From: Schaalia odontolytica
GTDB taxonomy: Bacteria > Actinomycetota > Actinomycetes > Actinomycetales > Actinomycetaceae
Length of the DNA stretch: 64,000 nt
Reading direction: 5' to 3'
Assembly: GCF_031191545.1 (NCBI RefSeq)
Contig: NZ_CP133472.1
Location: forward strand, 62,001 to 126,000
Position numbers and translations under genes: made by a program. Shown here piece by piece: positions 24,877 to 34,172 of this stretch. Each line of letters opens with the position of its first letter. The first letter of the stretch is position 1. Below the pieces are notes generated by a model. The model searched no databases and was not told where the DNA came from. It worked only from the letters and a program-made list of their open reading frames with translations.

Positions 24877-24910
24877 CGAGGCCGGAGCTGGTTTCCCAGC
24901 CCCGGCCTCG
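24877..24910. terminator. Bidirectional hairpin between the methyltransferase and HAD genes
   Basis: A stem of about 15 bp with one mismatch (CGAGGCCGG-A-GCTGG / CCAGC-C-CCGGCCTCG) lies in the 100-bp gap between convergent stops at 24827 and 24928. Confidence 0.7.
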
Positions 24911-24927
24911 TCCTGTGTTCCGGCGGG

Positions 24928-25674
24928 TCAGCTCATGGATGCCACGATCTGGTCGATGACGTCCACGCACTCCTCCCAACCGGACACGCCACGGGTTGCG
25001 TAACCGGCGGCCTTGACGGGGTAGTCATTGCCTTCCGGATCCAGGCGATCGCCAATGAAGAGCATCTCGGAGGCGCAAATCCCGGTCTCCTCGACGAGCT
25101 TGCCCATTCCGAAGGCCTTGTCGATGCCGCGCGTCGTGATATCGACCGAGGTCGAGCCACCGCCGCGAACATCCAGCTCCGGCACGTCAGGCTGCACGGC
25201 GTCGCGCAGGGCGGCCTTCTTGGTGCCGTCAGGATCCCAGGCGCGCTTGGCGTCGAGCGGGGCTTCCTGCCCCAGGGCAGAGAAGGTGATCTGCGAGCCG
25301 CGGTCTTCGATGATGTTGCCCCACGGGTTGGACTCCCACAGGCCGAGCTCACGCGCGTGACGCTCAAGCGATGCGATCGCGCGGGCGGCGACCTCGGGAT
25401 CCAGGTCGTGCGCGTAACGCTCGACCCACGCGCCGCCCTCGTAGCGGTAGTAGCGCGTGCCGCAGGTGGGCATCAGGTGCAGGCGAGAGAGTTCCTCGTC
25501 CGTGGCGTGCAGGTTGTCGAGCACCTGGGTGCGGAACTGGCCCATCTGGCCGCCGGAGATGATGCACACTTCCACGTGGTCCAACAGGGAACGCAGGGCC
25601 ACGTCCATGCGTGCGGGCAGCGGCGACTTTGAAGGCGCCAGGGTGTCGTCGAGATCAAAGGCTACGAGCTTCAC
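24928..25674 (-). CDS. HAD-IIB hydrolase, phosphomannomutase-like
   Basis: This 248-residue HAD-superfamily protein has the nucleophile motif LVAFDLDDTLAPSKSPL at the N-terminus, VCIISGG (motif II), and the metal-binding signature FIGDRLDPEGNDYPV near residue 205. The spacing GDxxxPxGND resembles eukaryotic-type phosphomannomutases of class IIB. It may be a phosphomannomutase-like or sugar-phosphate phosphatase; sequence alone does not decide. I use the GTG at 25674. The frame stays open upstream but overlaps the small transporter subunit, and the sequence before this GTG reads as an unrelated frame. It is 8 nt downstream of the MetS-like gene. Confidence 0.88.
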   Translation of the reverse strand: MKLVAFDLDDTLAPSKSPLPARMDVALRSLLDHVEVCIISGGQMGQFRTQVLDNLHATDEELSRLHLMPTCGTRYYRYEGGAWVERYAHDLDPEVAARAIASLERHARELGLWESNPWGNIIEDRGSQITFSALGQEAPLDAKRAWDPDGTKKAALRDAVQPDVPELDVRGGGSTSVDITTRGIDKAFGMGKLVEETGICASEMLFIGDRLDPEGNDYPVKAAGYATRGVSGWEECVDVIDQIVASMS

Positions 25675-25682
25675 GTTCCCCC

Positions 25683-25844
25683 CTACCGCTTCGCGGCTGC
25701 AGTGGCATCGATAGCGCGCTGCGCGGCCTCGGTCTCCTCGTCGGAGGGCACCGACAGGACCTGCAGTAGGACGACGGAGGCGACAAGTCCACCCCAGACG
25801 AGCAGAATCGTCAGGATCATCAGAGCAATAGCGGGAGCGGTCAC
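25683..25844 (-). CDS. metS: MetS-like small subunit of the NSS transporter
   Basis: This tiny 53-residue membrane protein reads MTAPAIALMILTILLVWGG and continues as LVASVVLLQVLS followed by a charged tail PSDEETEAAQRAIDA. That is the pattern of MetS, the small subunit of the MetPS methionine/alanine importer of Corynebacterium glutamicum. It has one membrane helix at about residues 5-30. The GTG start overlaps the transporter stop by 4 nt (GTGA at 25841-25844), with GGAGATG upstream. The tight coupling to an NSS-family permease supports the assignment. Confidence 0.85.
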   Translation of the reverse strand: MTAPAIALMILTILLVWGGLVASVVLLQVLSVPSDEETEAAQRAIDATAAAKR

Positions 25845-27427
25845 TGGGCATCTCCTTCGGTCGCAGCAATTGCGTCGGCGTCATCCGCGAGGATCCGGGT
25901 GACCGTCGCGTGGGTGTCCACCGTGCGGTGCTTCCACGGGATGAAGGTAAAGATCAGGGCGGCGATGACGGCGATTGCAACCGCGCCCCATCCGAAGAGC
26001 ATCACGTAGCCGCCCGGGTAGTCTTCGTATCCATTCGTTACGAGATCGACGACTGACATGGCCATCATGATGAAGAGGACGAGCGGGATGACGATGCCGA
26101 CGAGGGGCTCCCACACCTTGGGGACCTTCACGCTGGACACCGAGTTGAGGTGGGCACGCAAGGCACCCAGGCGGGGTCCAGCCACCGCGCACAGGACGGC
26201 GAACATGATCGCGGAGGAGACGACACCGATCGAATTGATGAAGTTGTCGACAATGTCCAGGTTGTTCAGGCCCGAGCGTGTACCGAAGAGCACCAGCGAG
26301 ACGACGGTCGCGGGAACGCCGAAGACGAGGGCCGAGCGGGCGGGCGACCAGCCGAACTTGTCCTGCAGGCCACCGGAGACCACCTGGAGCAGGGACAGCA
26401 GCGAGGTGATGCCGGCCAGGACCAGCGAGGAGAAGAAGAGGACACCGAAAATGGGGCCGCCGGGCATCATCGAAATGATCTGCGGGAAGGTCACAAAGGA
26501 CAGGATCGGACCAGTCAGCCCCTCAACCTCGGCGACGGCGACGCCCTGCTGGTGGGCCATGAAGCCGACGGCGCTGAACACACCGATGCCCGCGAGGATC
26601 TCGAAGGAGGAGTTCGCGAAGCCTGCAACGAGCGCCGTACCCGTCAGGTTCGACTTGGGCTTGAGGTAGGAGGCGTAGGTCAGCATGATGCCAAATCCCA
26701 CGGACAGGGAGTAGAAGATCTGCGCGAAGGCCGCCAGCCACACCTTGGGGTCGGCCAGCGCCGCCCAGTTCGGCGTGAAGAAGGCGTTGAGGCCTTCGAC
26801 GGCGCCGGGCAGGAAGAGGGCGCGAACGACGAGCGCGAGGAAGAGGATAACGAGGAGCGGCAGGAAGACCTTGTTCGCCGCCTCAACGCCCTTGGACAGG
26901 CCGCGGCCAATGACGAGCAGCACGAGGACCCACACGAGGGCGAGCGGAATCATGACGGCCCATGCAGGGGCCCACGAGAAGGTGTCGCCAGGAACCTTCT
27001 CAAGGAAGGACTCCAGGAAGAACGCCGTCGGATCGGCACCCCAGGCCTCGTTCACGGAGTAGATCGTGTACTGCACGCCCCACGCGAGGACAGCGCCGTA
27101 GTAGACCATGATGACGAAGCAGACGAAGGTCTGGAACCAGCCGATAAACTCGCCGCCACCGATGATCTTGCGCAGTGCCCACGGCGGTGAACCCCGGAAC
27201 TTGTGTCCGACCGCGTAGTCGAGCCAGAGCATCGGGATGCCGACGAATACCAGGGCGACCAGGTACGGGATCAGGAAGGCGCCGCCGCCGTTGGAGTAGG
27301 AGACGCCGGGGAAACGCCAGATGTTGCCCAGGCCGATGGCCGAGCCAATGGCTGCCAGGAGGAAGCCAGTCTGGCCGCTCCACGAGTCGCGCGCACGAGG
27401 CGCGGGGCTGGATGCGGAGGATGACAT
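25841..27427 (-). CDS. Sodium-dependent amino acid transporter, NSS family (MetP-like)
   Basis: This integral membrane symporter has 528 residues and about 12 membrane helices. It opens with the NSS signature SGQTGFLLAAIGSAIGLGNIWRFP, covering the unwound helix 1 and its sodium site, and has GGGAFLIPYLVAL in helix 2. Helices continue to near residue 510, and the C-terminus is short and hydrophilic. With a coupled MetS-like subunit the likely substrates are methionine and/or alanine, as in C. glutamicum MetPS (inference). I use ATG 27427 with AAGGA upstream; in-frame starts lie at 27445 and 27496. The 182-bp gap to the permease gene upstream contains its promoter but no gene. Confidence 0.92.
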   Translation of the reverse strand: MSSSASSPAPRARDSWSGQTGFLLAAIGSAIGLGNIWRFPGVSYSNGGGAFLIPYLVALVFVGIPMLWLDYAVGHKFRGSPPWALRKIIGGGEFIGWFQTFVCFVIMVYYGAVLAWGVQYTIYSVNEAWGADPTAFFLESFLEKVPGDTFSWAPAWAVMIPLALVWVLVLLVIGRGLSKGVEAANKVFLPLLVILFLALVVRALFLPGAVEGLNAFFTPNWAALADPKVWLAAFAQIFYSLSVGFGIMLTYASYLKPKSNLTGTALVAGFANSSFEILAGIGVFSAVGFMAHQQGVAVAEVEGLTGPILSFVTFPQIISMMPGGPIFGVLFFSSLVLAGITSLLSLLQVVSGGLQDKFGWSPARSALVFGVPATVVSLVLFGTRSGLNNLDIVDNFINSIGVVSSAIMFAVLCAVAGPRLGALRAHLNSVSSVKVPKVWEPLVGIVIPLVLFIMMAMSVVDLVTNGYEDYPGGYVMLFGWGAVAIAVIAALIFTFIPWKHRTVDTHATVTRILADDADAIAATEGDAQ

Positions 27428-27609
27428 GAAGTGAAGTCCTTGCATTCGTATGTTTTCGGGATAATTCTCAGCCAGACTATGGCCACTACATGACAATGTC
27501 AGCCACAGTCCACGATACAGAACGTGTTTTTGACCTCTTTTGCGTAGACTTTGCCGACAGAGACGCCGTGAGGAGCCCTCAACACCTGATTCTTGCCGGC
27601 AAACCCGAG

Positions 27610-28548
27610 TTAGGAAACAAGCCTCAACACGTGGAAAAGCGCCGCTATGCCGACGACAACAGGAAGGGAAGCAAAGGTGGTCACAAGGACGGTGCCCTGC
27701 GCGATACGCTCCCCCGCCTGAGCACGCGTGGCCGCGATATACGCGTTCTGCGCGGAAGGCAGTGCCGCCATGACGGTGACGGAAAGGAGGGCCGGACCGC
27801 GCAGCCCGAGCAACGACCCGACCCCGAACGCAATCGCAGGTTGCACCGCTAGCTTGCAGACCGCTGCCACTGCTACGGCAGGCACGCCCCTACCGCCGGA
27901 GGCGCGGCGGCGATCCACGAGAGCGGCACCGAATGACAGGAGGATCATCGGCGGCGCGGCCGCCCCCAGCATGGAGCTAGAGACATCGAGAAGCGTCGGC
28001 ATCGACCACCCAGCTGCGGAGAACACAAACCCGCACGCAGCAGCAATCACCATCGGATTGCAGGCGATCACGCGAGCAACACCGGCAGCGCTAGGGCGCT
28101 GCCCCGATCCGGCCACATCGGCCAGCACGAAGAACATCGGCGTAAAGAAGCCGAGCTGGAACACGAGGATCGGCACAACGGCCGAGGCATCGCCCAGCAC
28201 GTAGACGGCCATCGGGATACCCATGTAGGCACCGTTATTCAGCGACGAGGCCATGGCGCCCAGAGTCGCCTCTCCACGGCTCAGGCGCAGAAAAACACGT
28301 GCGACGAGAGCGAAGATCAGCGCAGTTCCCGCACCCGAGGCGGCGGCCACCCCGAGCGGCGCTCCGAAGACTCCGGAGGTCCCGGTCGAGACGATAGCGT
28401 GAAAGAGCATCGCTGGGCTGGCCACCCAGTACGTGACAGAGGCGAGGGAGCCTGCCGCCTCCGGGCCGAGTGCACCAGCGCGGCGAGCCACCCAGCCGAT
28501 CGCGATGATCAGCGCGATCGACAGGACCGACCAGACGATCGATGCCAT
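27610..28548 (-). CDS. AEC-family (auxin efflux carrier-like) permease
   Basis: This 312-residue integral membrane protein is predicted from hydrophobicity to have about 10 helices. It starts MASIVWSVLSIALIIAIGWVARRAGALGPEAA, the usual AEC opening, with SPAMLFHAIV soon after. It carries the C-terminal half pattern MAALPSAQNAYIAATRAQ, in which the NAY(I/V)xA element is typical. Members export or import small carboxylates such as malate or malonate; the substrate here is unknown. The gene follows glf by 16 nt on the same strand, with no clear ribosome-binding site of its own, so expression may depend on readthrough. Confidence 0.85.
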   Translation of the reverse strand: MASIVWSVLSIALIIAIGWVARRAGALGPEAAGSLASVTYWVASPAMLFHAIVSTGTSGVFGAPLGVAAASGAGTALIFALVARVFLRLSRGEATLGAMASSLNNGAYMGIPMAVYVLGDASAVVPILVFQLGFFTPMFFVLADVAGSGQRPSAAGVARVIACNPMVIAAACGFVFSAAGWSMPTLLDVSSSMLGAAAPPMILLSFGAALVDRRRASGGRGVPAVAVAAVCKLAVQPAIAFGVGSLLGLRGPALLSVTVMAALPSAQNAYIAATRAQAGERIAQGTVLVTTFASLPVVVGIAALFHVLRLVS

Positions 28549-28564
28549 AGGGCCAGAAAACCCG

Positions 28565-29719
<1,155 letters not shown>

Positions 29720-29866
29720 TCACGTCAGTCAGATTAATCGTAGCGGCCCCCACCTGCGGGTGCGTCCCGTGTGATCAACGAGGCCGGCGCGTGGACTCGC
29801 TCAAGGCGAGCAGCCGCACTCGATCATCCTTGTTTCTATCAGCTGAGACATCGGGGAGGATCGGGC

Positions 29867-30577
29867 ATGGTTCGCATCGCAGTCGTCGAGGACGAAGCCG
29901 CTTCGCGCCAGCTCCTGGCCGATTACCTTGGACGCTACAGCGAGGAGAAGGGTGTCTCTTTCGACCTCACCTACTTCGACGACGGCGGTGCCATTATCGG
30001 CGACTACAAGCCGGTGTACGACATCATTTTCATGGACATCCAGATGACGCACGTGGACGGGATGAGCGCAGCTCGTGCAATCCGCGAGGTGGACCGAGAG
30101 GTTGTTCTCGTCTTCATTACCTCGGCCGCGCAGTTCGCAATCCACGGCTACCAGGTGGGGGCGCTGTCCTACCTGATGAAGCCCCTGCCATGGTTCGCCT
30201 TCTCCCAGGAACTTGACCGATGTCTCAGGGCCGTTGCCAAGCGGCGCGGCACCTCGGTTCTGCTCCAGTCGGGCACCTCGACGCACCGCATCGACATCGC
30301 AGACATCGTCTACGGCGAGTCGATCAAGCACCGCCTCGACATCCACACGGTCTGCGACACCTACTCCATTACCTCTTCTCTCAAAGCCATGGAGACTCAG
30401 CTCGCCGGGCACAACTTCCTCCGCTCGAACTCCTGCTACCTCGTCAACCTCGCGCACGTGCGCGGCGTCGCCGACCAGGAGTGCCTCATGACCGGCGGGC
30501 ACAGCCTGCGCATCTCCCTCCCCCCTAAGAAAGCGTTCATGAGCGCCCTGGCTGCCTACGCGGGCGGGATCCACTGA
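29867..30577 (+). CDS. LytTR-family response regulator
   Basis: This transcription regulator has 236 residues. The receiver domain spans about 1-120, with acidic residues VVEDE, phosphoacceptor Asp57 in IIFMDIQM, FITSAAQ and switch Lys in YLMKPLP. A LytTR DNA-binding domain follows (about 135-236), with HRIDIADIVYGESIKHRLDI, RSNSCYLVNLAHVRGV and ISLPPKKAF. Such regulators (AgrA, ComE, BlpR types) bind paired imperfect repeats and often control peptide-signalling, bacteriocin or competence loci. The ATG at 29867 has GGGGAGGAT upstream. The cognate sensor gene begins 1 nt after its stop. Confidence 0.93.
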   Translation: MVRIAVVEDEAASRQLLADYLGRYSEEKGVSFDLTYFDDGGAIIGDYKPVYDIIFMDIQMTHVDGMSAARAIREVDREVVLVFITSAAQFAIHGYQVGALSYLMKPLPWFAFSQELDRCLRAVAKRRGTSVLLQSGTSTHRIDIADIVYGESIKHRLDIHTVCDTYSITSSLKAMETQLAGHNFLRSNSCYLVNLAHVRGVADQECLMTGGHSLRISLPPKKAFMSALAAYAGGIH

Positions 30578-30578
30578 C

Positions 30579-30749
30579 GTGTTCGATTCCCTGCCCGACA
30601 TTCCTCGCCTGTTCACTGCCCTCGCCGAGTGGGGCGCGGCACTCGTCTACGTCTTCGTCGTCGCGCGCTAGGCATCCACCCATGCGCTCTGCCCGGATGC
30701 GGCCGCACCGCGCTGGCGTCTGGCTGCCGCCGCCTTCGGTGGCCTCGCC
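30579..30749 (+). pseudogene. 5' segment of the sensor kinase gene, cut by an in-frame amber codon
   Basis: The kinase reading frame begins at GTG 30579, one base after the regulator stop. It encodes VFDSLPDIPRLFTALAEWG and AALVYVFVVAR, the start of a membrane region. It then meets TAG at 30669-30671 (codon 31) and continues in the same frame as ASTHALCPDAAAPRWRLAAAAFGGLAVLA straight into the kinase. No frameshift is needed to join the parts. Either the gene carries a nonsense mutation (or base-call error), or translation re-initiates at or before GTG 30750. Confidence 0.75.
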
Positions 30750-31937
30750 GTGCTCGCTACCGCACACGAACTGCTGGGCCGCGCTCCGCTGACCCTGTGG
30801 GTGCCGGGCATGATGGTGGCGTACGCCCTCGTGTGGGTCGTTATCCGCGTGGGAACCGCACTGGACTGGCGCTGGGTGACACACATGAGCGCACGCGCCT
30901 TCATCGTGGCCGAGCTTGCGGCCTCTCTCGCCTGGCAGGTCGTCGTCTACTCCCATGCCGACAAGCCCTTCTGGCATCCGGTGTCTTTCGGCGGCTACGC
31001 GGTCATCGCTTCAGCGTGTCTGGGCGTCGCATACGTTTTCGAACGGCGCGTCTTCTGCCAGGGAGCGCTGCCCATCCTGCGCCTGGCGGACCTCGCTTCC
31101 GGACTATTCATCGGTATCGCGATCTTCGCCCTATCGAATCTGAGCTTCCTCTCGACGGCCACGCCCTTTTCGGGCCGTGCCGGCCTGGAGGTTGTCTGCA
31201 TTCGAACGCTCGTCGATCTGGCTGGCTACGCGATCCTCTTTACCCAGTTCGAACGCATCCAGCAAAGCGCCACCGAGCGCGAGTTAGCCTCGATCCAGGC
31301 GTCTTTGGACGCCCAGCACCACCAGTATCTGGCAGCCAAGGAGGACATGGAGCAGGTTGCCCGCGCCCACCACGATCTCAAGCACCGGGTCGAGGCCATC
31401 CGAGCGGAGCTCGATCCCGGGCGGACCGCCCGTTCCTTTGCGGAGCTCGAGTCCTCCATCGAAGCGATCGGCCAGCAGTACCACAGTGGCAACGCCGTGC
31501 TTGACGTGGTCTTAACGACGAAGGGACGGGCTTGCGCGGCGGCGGGTATTACGTTGACGGTCGTCGCGGACGGAACGCTGCTGGAGCGCATGTCCTCAAT
31601 GGATATCGCGACGCTTTTCGGAAACGCCCTCGATAACGCGATCGAGGCCTCGCGCCGCGTACCGGATCCGGATAGACGCCTCATTAAGTTGGCCCTCTTT
31701 CAGCGGGGGCAGATGACGGTGATCCGCGTGGAGAACTGGTTCGACGGGCATCTGAACACAGACGCGGGTGGTCGGCTGACGACGATTAAGCAGGACACCG
31801 TGCGTCACGGATGGGGTGTAAAATCGATCCAATGGACGGCACGACACTACGGTGGTCAGGCAATAACGCAGGTTGAGAACCACCGGTTTACCTTGACGAT
31901 CCTACTGCCCTCGACCACCCCAAAGGAACACGCATGA
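30750..31937 (+). CDS. H-box (AgrC/ComD-type) sensor histidine kinase, interrupted near the start
   Basis: This is the partner kinase of the LytTR regulator. From GTG 30750 the open part gives 395 residues. The full frame from 30579 would be 452 codons, the usual AgrC-like size. There are several membrane helices over about residues 1-165. A coiled linker (ERELASIQASLDAQHHQYLAAKEDMEQ) leads to the dimerisation helix with HHDLKHRVEAI, in which His is the phosphorylation site. The catalytic domain has N-box TLFGNALDNAIEASRR and G-box HGWGVKSIQW. All kinase motifs are intact; only the first one or two membrane helices are affected by the upstream amber codon. The stop overlaps the GNAT start (ATGA). 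Confidence 0.8.
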   Translation: MLATAHELLGRAPLTLWVPGMMVAYALVWVVIRVGTALDWRWVTHMSARAFIVAELAASLAWQVVVYSHADKPFWHPVSFGGYAVIASACLGVAYVFERRVFCQGALPILRLADLASGLFIGIAIFALSNLSFLSTATPFSGRAGLEVVCIRTLVDLAGYAILFTQFERIQQSATERELASIQASLDAQHHQYLAAKEDMEQVARAHHDLKHRVEAIRAELDPGRTARSFAELESSIEAIGQQYHSGNAVLDVVLTTKGRACAAAGITLTVVADGTLLERMSSMDIATLFGNALDNAIEASRRVPDPDRRLIKLALFQRGQMTVIRVENWFDGHLNTDAGGRLTTIKQDTVRHGWGVKSIQWTARHYGGQAITQVENHRFTLTILLPSTTPKEHA

Positions 31938-32452
31938 CCATCATCGATACCCCGCGGCTGCGCTTGCGGCCATGGCGCGCCACCGATGCGCCCCACCTCT
32001 ACGAGCTTGCGAAGGATCCCCGCATCGGCTTGGCGTGCGGATGGGCACCCCACACCAGCATCGAGGACGCCCACCAGGCTTTGTCCACCGTGTTATCGTC
32101 CCCCGAAACCTACGCGGTGACCCAGCTCAACGGCGGCGAGCTCGTCGGAGCGATCGGCCTGCGCATAGATGATCCAGATGTCCCCGGGGTCGCGGACCTG
32201 GGTTACTGGATCGGCTCACCGTACTGGGGCCGCGGCTACGCCACCGAGGCAGGTGCAGCGATCGTCGAGCGGGCGAAGGCGCTGGGCATGACGATGCTAA
32301 CTCTGGGCTACTTCGACGGCAATGAGGCCTCTCGCAGGGTCGCGGATAAACTCCATTTTTCATGGATTGAGCGCGACGAGAACGTCGAGTTTCCCCTCAT
32401 CAACAGGCACCTCACCCTCCACCGTATGACGCTAGAGCTTGCGTCGCGGTAG
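31934..32452 (+). CDS. GNAT-family N-acetyltransferase (RimJ/RimL-like)
   Basis: This 172-residue acetyl-CoA-dependent acetyltransferase has the RimJ/RimL opening TPRLRLRPWRATDAPHLYEL. The acetyl-CoA-binding motif A is YWIGSPYWGRGYATEAGAAIVERA, followed by GNEASRRVADKLHF. Its ATG overlaps the kinase stop by 4 nt, so it is translated with the two-component operon. The substrate is unknown; family members modify ribosomal protein termini, antibiotics or small amines. It converges on the glycosyltransferase gene, 23 nt apart, with no clear terminator. Confidence 0.9.
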   Translation: MTIIDTPRLRLRPWRATDAPHLYELAKDPRIGLACGWAPHTSIEDAHQALSTVLSSPETYAVTQLNGGELVGAIGLRIDDPDVPGVADLGYWIGSPYWGRGYATEAGAAIVERAKALGMTMLTLGYFDGNEASRRVADKLHFSWIERDENVEFPLINRHLTLHRMTLELASR

Positions 32453-32475
32453 CTGAAGGAACCGGCGCAGCACGC

Positions 32476-33486
32476 TCAGTTGAAACCGAGGACGAATCCC
32501 GCGACCTTGTAGCCGCCGCGCACGATCGTCGGGGAGGCGTGACGCACGATGCCTGCGAGCAGATCCTGGCGTAGGCGGTCCGTGGCCTCGGGGTTGATCT
32601 GGTCCATGTTCTCCCAGATCCGTTCCTTGAGGGCAAGATGCTCGGGAGTGCCCGACAGCTGGGCCATAACAGAGCAGATCACGGCGTTGATGCGTAGATA
32701 GTGCACCATGTAGCGCCACAGCTTATCCTCGACCTCGGCGCGCGGGGGCAGCGCGCGTGTCATGGCCTCGTTGACGCGGGCCAGTTGGTCCAGGCGGGTG
32801 ATCATGACCTTCTCGTTGACGGACTGATCGTCACGCCCGATGAAGTAGTGGTACAGGTCCACGTCCAGGTAGCGGATCGTGGACACATAGGGAAGCGGCA
32901 CGTAGGAGTAGAGGTAGTCCACGTAGAAGGTGTGTTCGGGCATAACCAGGCCGGAGGCGCGCACGACCTCTGTGCGCATCGTGAGAGCGTGCATCATGAG
33001 GTACTGGTCGTAGCGGCACCGACGCAGGTCCGCCCAGCCGAAGGTGCGCCCGCGTGGCAGGACGTTGCGGTAGCGGATCACAGCCTTCACCGACTTGCCC
33101 TGCTTGTCGTACACGTAGTTGGTCACCAGCAGGTCCAGGTCGCGCCCGGCCTCGCGTTCCTCGCGCAGGACATCGAGCACGGCGTTCGTGGCACGGCGGT
33201 CCAACCAGTCGTCGGAGTCGACGACGCGCACATGCGTGCCCGTGGCGGCAGCCAGGCCAGCGTTCACGGCACCGCCGTGGCCCTTATTCTCCTGGTGGAT
33301 AGCCTTCACGGAAGGGTAGCGAGAAGCCCACTCGTCGGCGATCTGCGCGGTGCGGTCCTTCGACCCGTCGTTGACGATGATCGCTTCGAGCTCGTCGCCG
33401 TATCCGACGAGCGTGGTCAACGCCCGATCGAGGTAATCCTCGGAGTTGTATGCGGGCACGATGACCGTCAGCAACGGCGCACTCAT
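32476..33486 (-). CDS. Family 2 glycosyltransferase
   Basis: This 336-residue GT-A-fold enzyme has the N-terminal signature LLTVIVPAYNSEDYLDRAL, EAIIVNDGSKDRTAQI, QENKGHGGAVNAG and the metal-binding VVDSDDWLD near residue 93. No membrane helix is visible, so it is probably a cytoplasmic, membrane-associated enzyme of surface glycan synthesis. It follows the GtrA gene by 30 nt in the same direction, a common pairing. GGAGAGGAG precedes the ATG. Sugar donor and acceptor are unknown. Confidence 0.93.
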   Translation of the reverse strand: MSAPLLTVIVPAYNSEDYLDRALTTLVGYGDELEAIIVNDGSKDRTAQIADEWASRYPSVKAIHQENKGHGGAVNAGLAAATGTHVRVVDSDDWLDRRATNAVLDVLREEREAGRDLDLLVTNYVYDKQGKSVKAVIRYRNVLPRGRTFGWADLRRCRYDQYLMMHALTMRTEVVRASGLVMPEHTFYVDYLYSYVPLPYVSTIRYLDVDLYHYFIGRDDQSVNEKVMITRLDQLARVNEAMTRALPPRAEVEDKLWRYMVHYLRINAVICSVMAQLSGTPEHLALKERIWENMDQINPEATDRLRQDLLAGIVRHASPTIVRGGYKVAGFVLGFN

Positions 33487-33516
33487 GGGGTCTCCTCTCC
33501 CTGGTCTGGGAGTAGT

Positions 33517-34128
33517 CTACTGTGCCGTGCTGACCTGCGCGTCTTCCTCCGCGGCTTCTTTTTTAAAGATCACCTTAAAAATGAGGAAGAACACCCAGAA
33601 GGAGATCGCGGCGTTGATGATCATCGTGACGACATCCGCGAATATTTCTCCGGTCAGGCCCATCTTGTCGATTGACCACGCGTAGATCGGGTCCTTATAC
33701 AGAACCTGAAGGGCGGCCGCGGCGATCGTGATGACGACGTAGGCGATCGCATACCAGAAGGCTGCCTTGCCCACGGAGGAGTTCGACTTGAAGGTGACGT
33801 TGCGCTGGGCGAAGAAGTTGATAACCTGCGCGATGAGCAGCGTGATCTCAACGGCCAAGAAATAGGCAAGACCTCCGCCGCCACCGAACTGGAGGACTCC
33901 CGCCGGGTAGTCGAAGAGGTAGACGGTGTGTCCATGCGAGACTCCGACAGGCAGGAATTGAACGGGGATGTTCGACAGCGACATCTGGACAAACAACCAC
34001 TTGAAGACGGGCATGAGCACCAGCTGCAGCACCGTGATGCCGTTGGAGAGAATGAAGAAGACGATAAACTGGGCCGCCGTCATGTGCTTGTCTTCGAAGG
34101 CGCTCCACCAGCGCTTGAGAGCCTGCAT
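33517..34128 (-). CDS. GtrA-family membrane protein
   Basis: This 203-residue protein has four predicted membrane helices. GtrA-like features are the first helix with QFIVFFILSNGITVLQLVL and the conserved AQVINFFAQRNVTFKS between helices 2 and 3. The C-terminal tail is charged. GtrA proteins are proposed to move lipid-linked sugars across the membrane for glycosylation of surface polymers. An extended loop after helix 1 (~60 residues) is longer than in the smallest family members. It is operonic with the glycosyltransferase downstream, and the GH3 gene lies 44 nt upstream on the same strand. Confidence 0.88.
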   Translation of the reverse strand: MQALKRWWSAFEDKHMTAAQFIVFFILSNGITVLQLVLMPVFKWLFVQMSLSNIPVQFLPVGVSHGHTVYLFDYPAGVLQFGGGGGLAYFLAVEITLLIAQVINFFAQRNVTFKSNSSVGKAAFWYAIAYVVITIAAAALQVLYKDPIYAWSIDKMGLTGEIFADVVTMIINAAISFWVFFLIFKVIFKKEAAEEDAQVSTAQ

Positions 34129-34172
34129 GGGTGTTCCTTTCCGTCAGTATGCCCGACGAGGCCGGGGCCGCG

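Noticed and set aside
26150-27190. A 346-codon plus-strand frame across the NSS transporter
   Set aside because: The product is very rich in Glu, Asp, Arg and Gly and matches no family. It is the complement of a clear membrane transporter.
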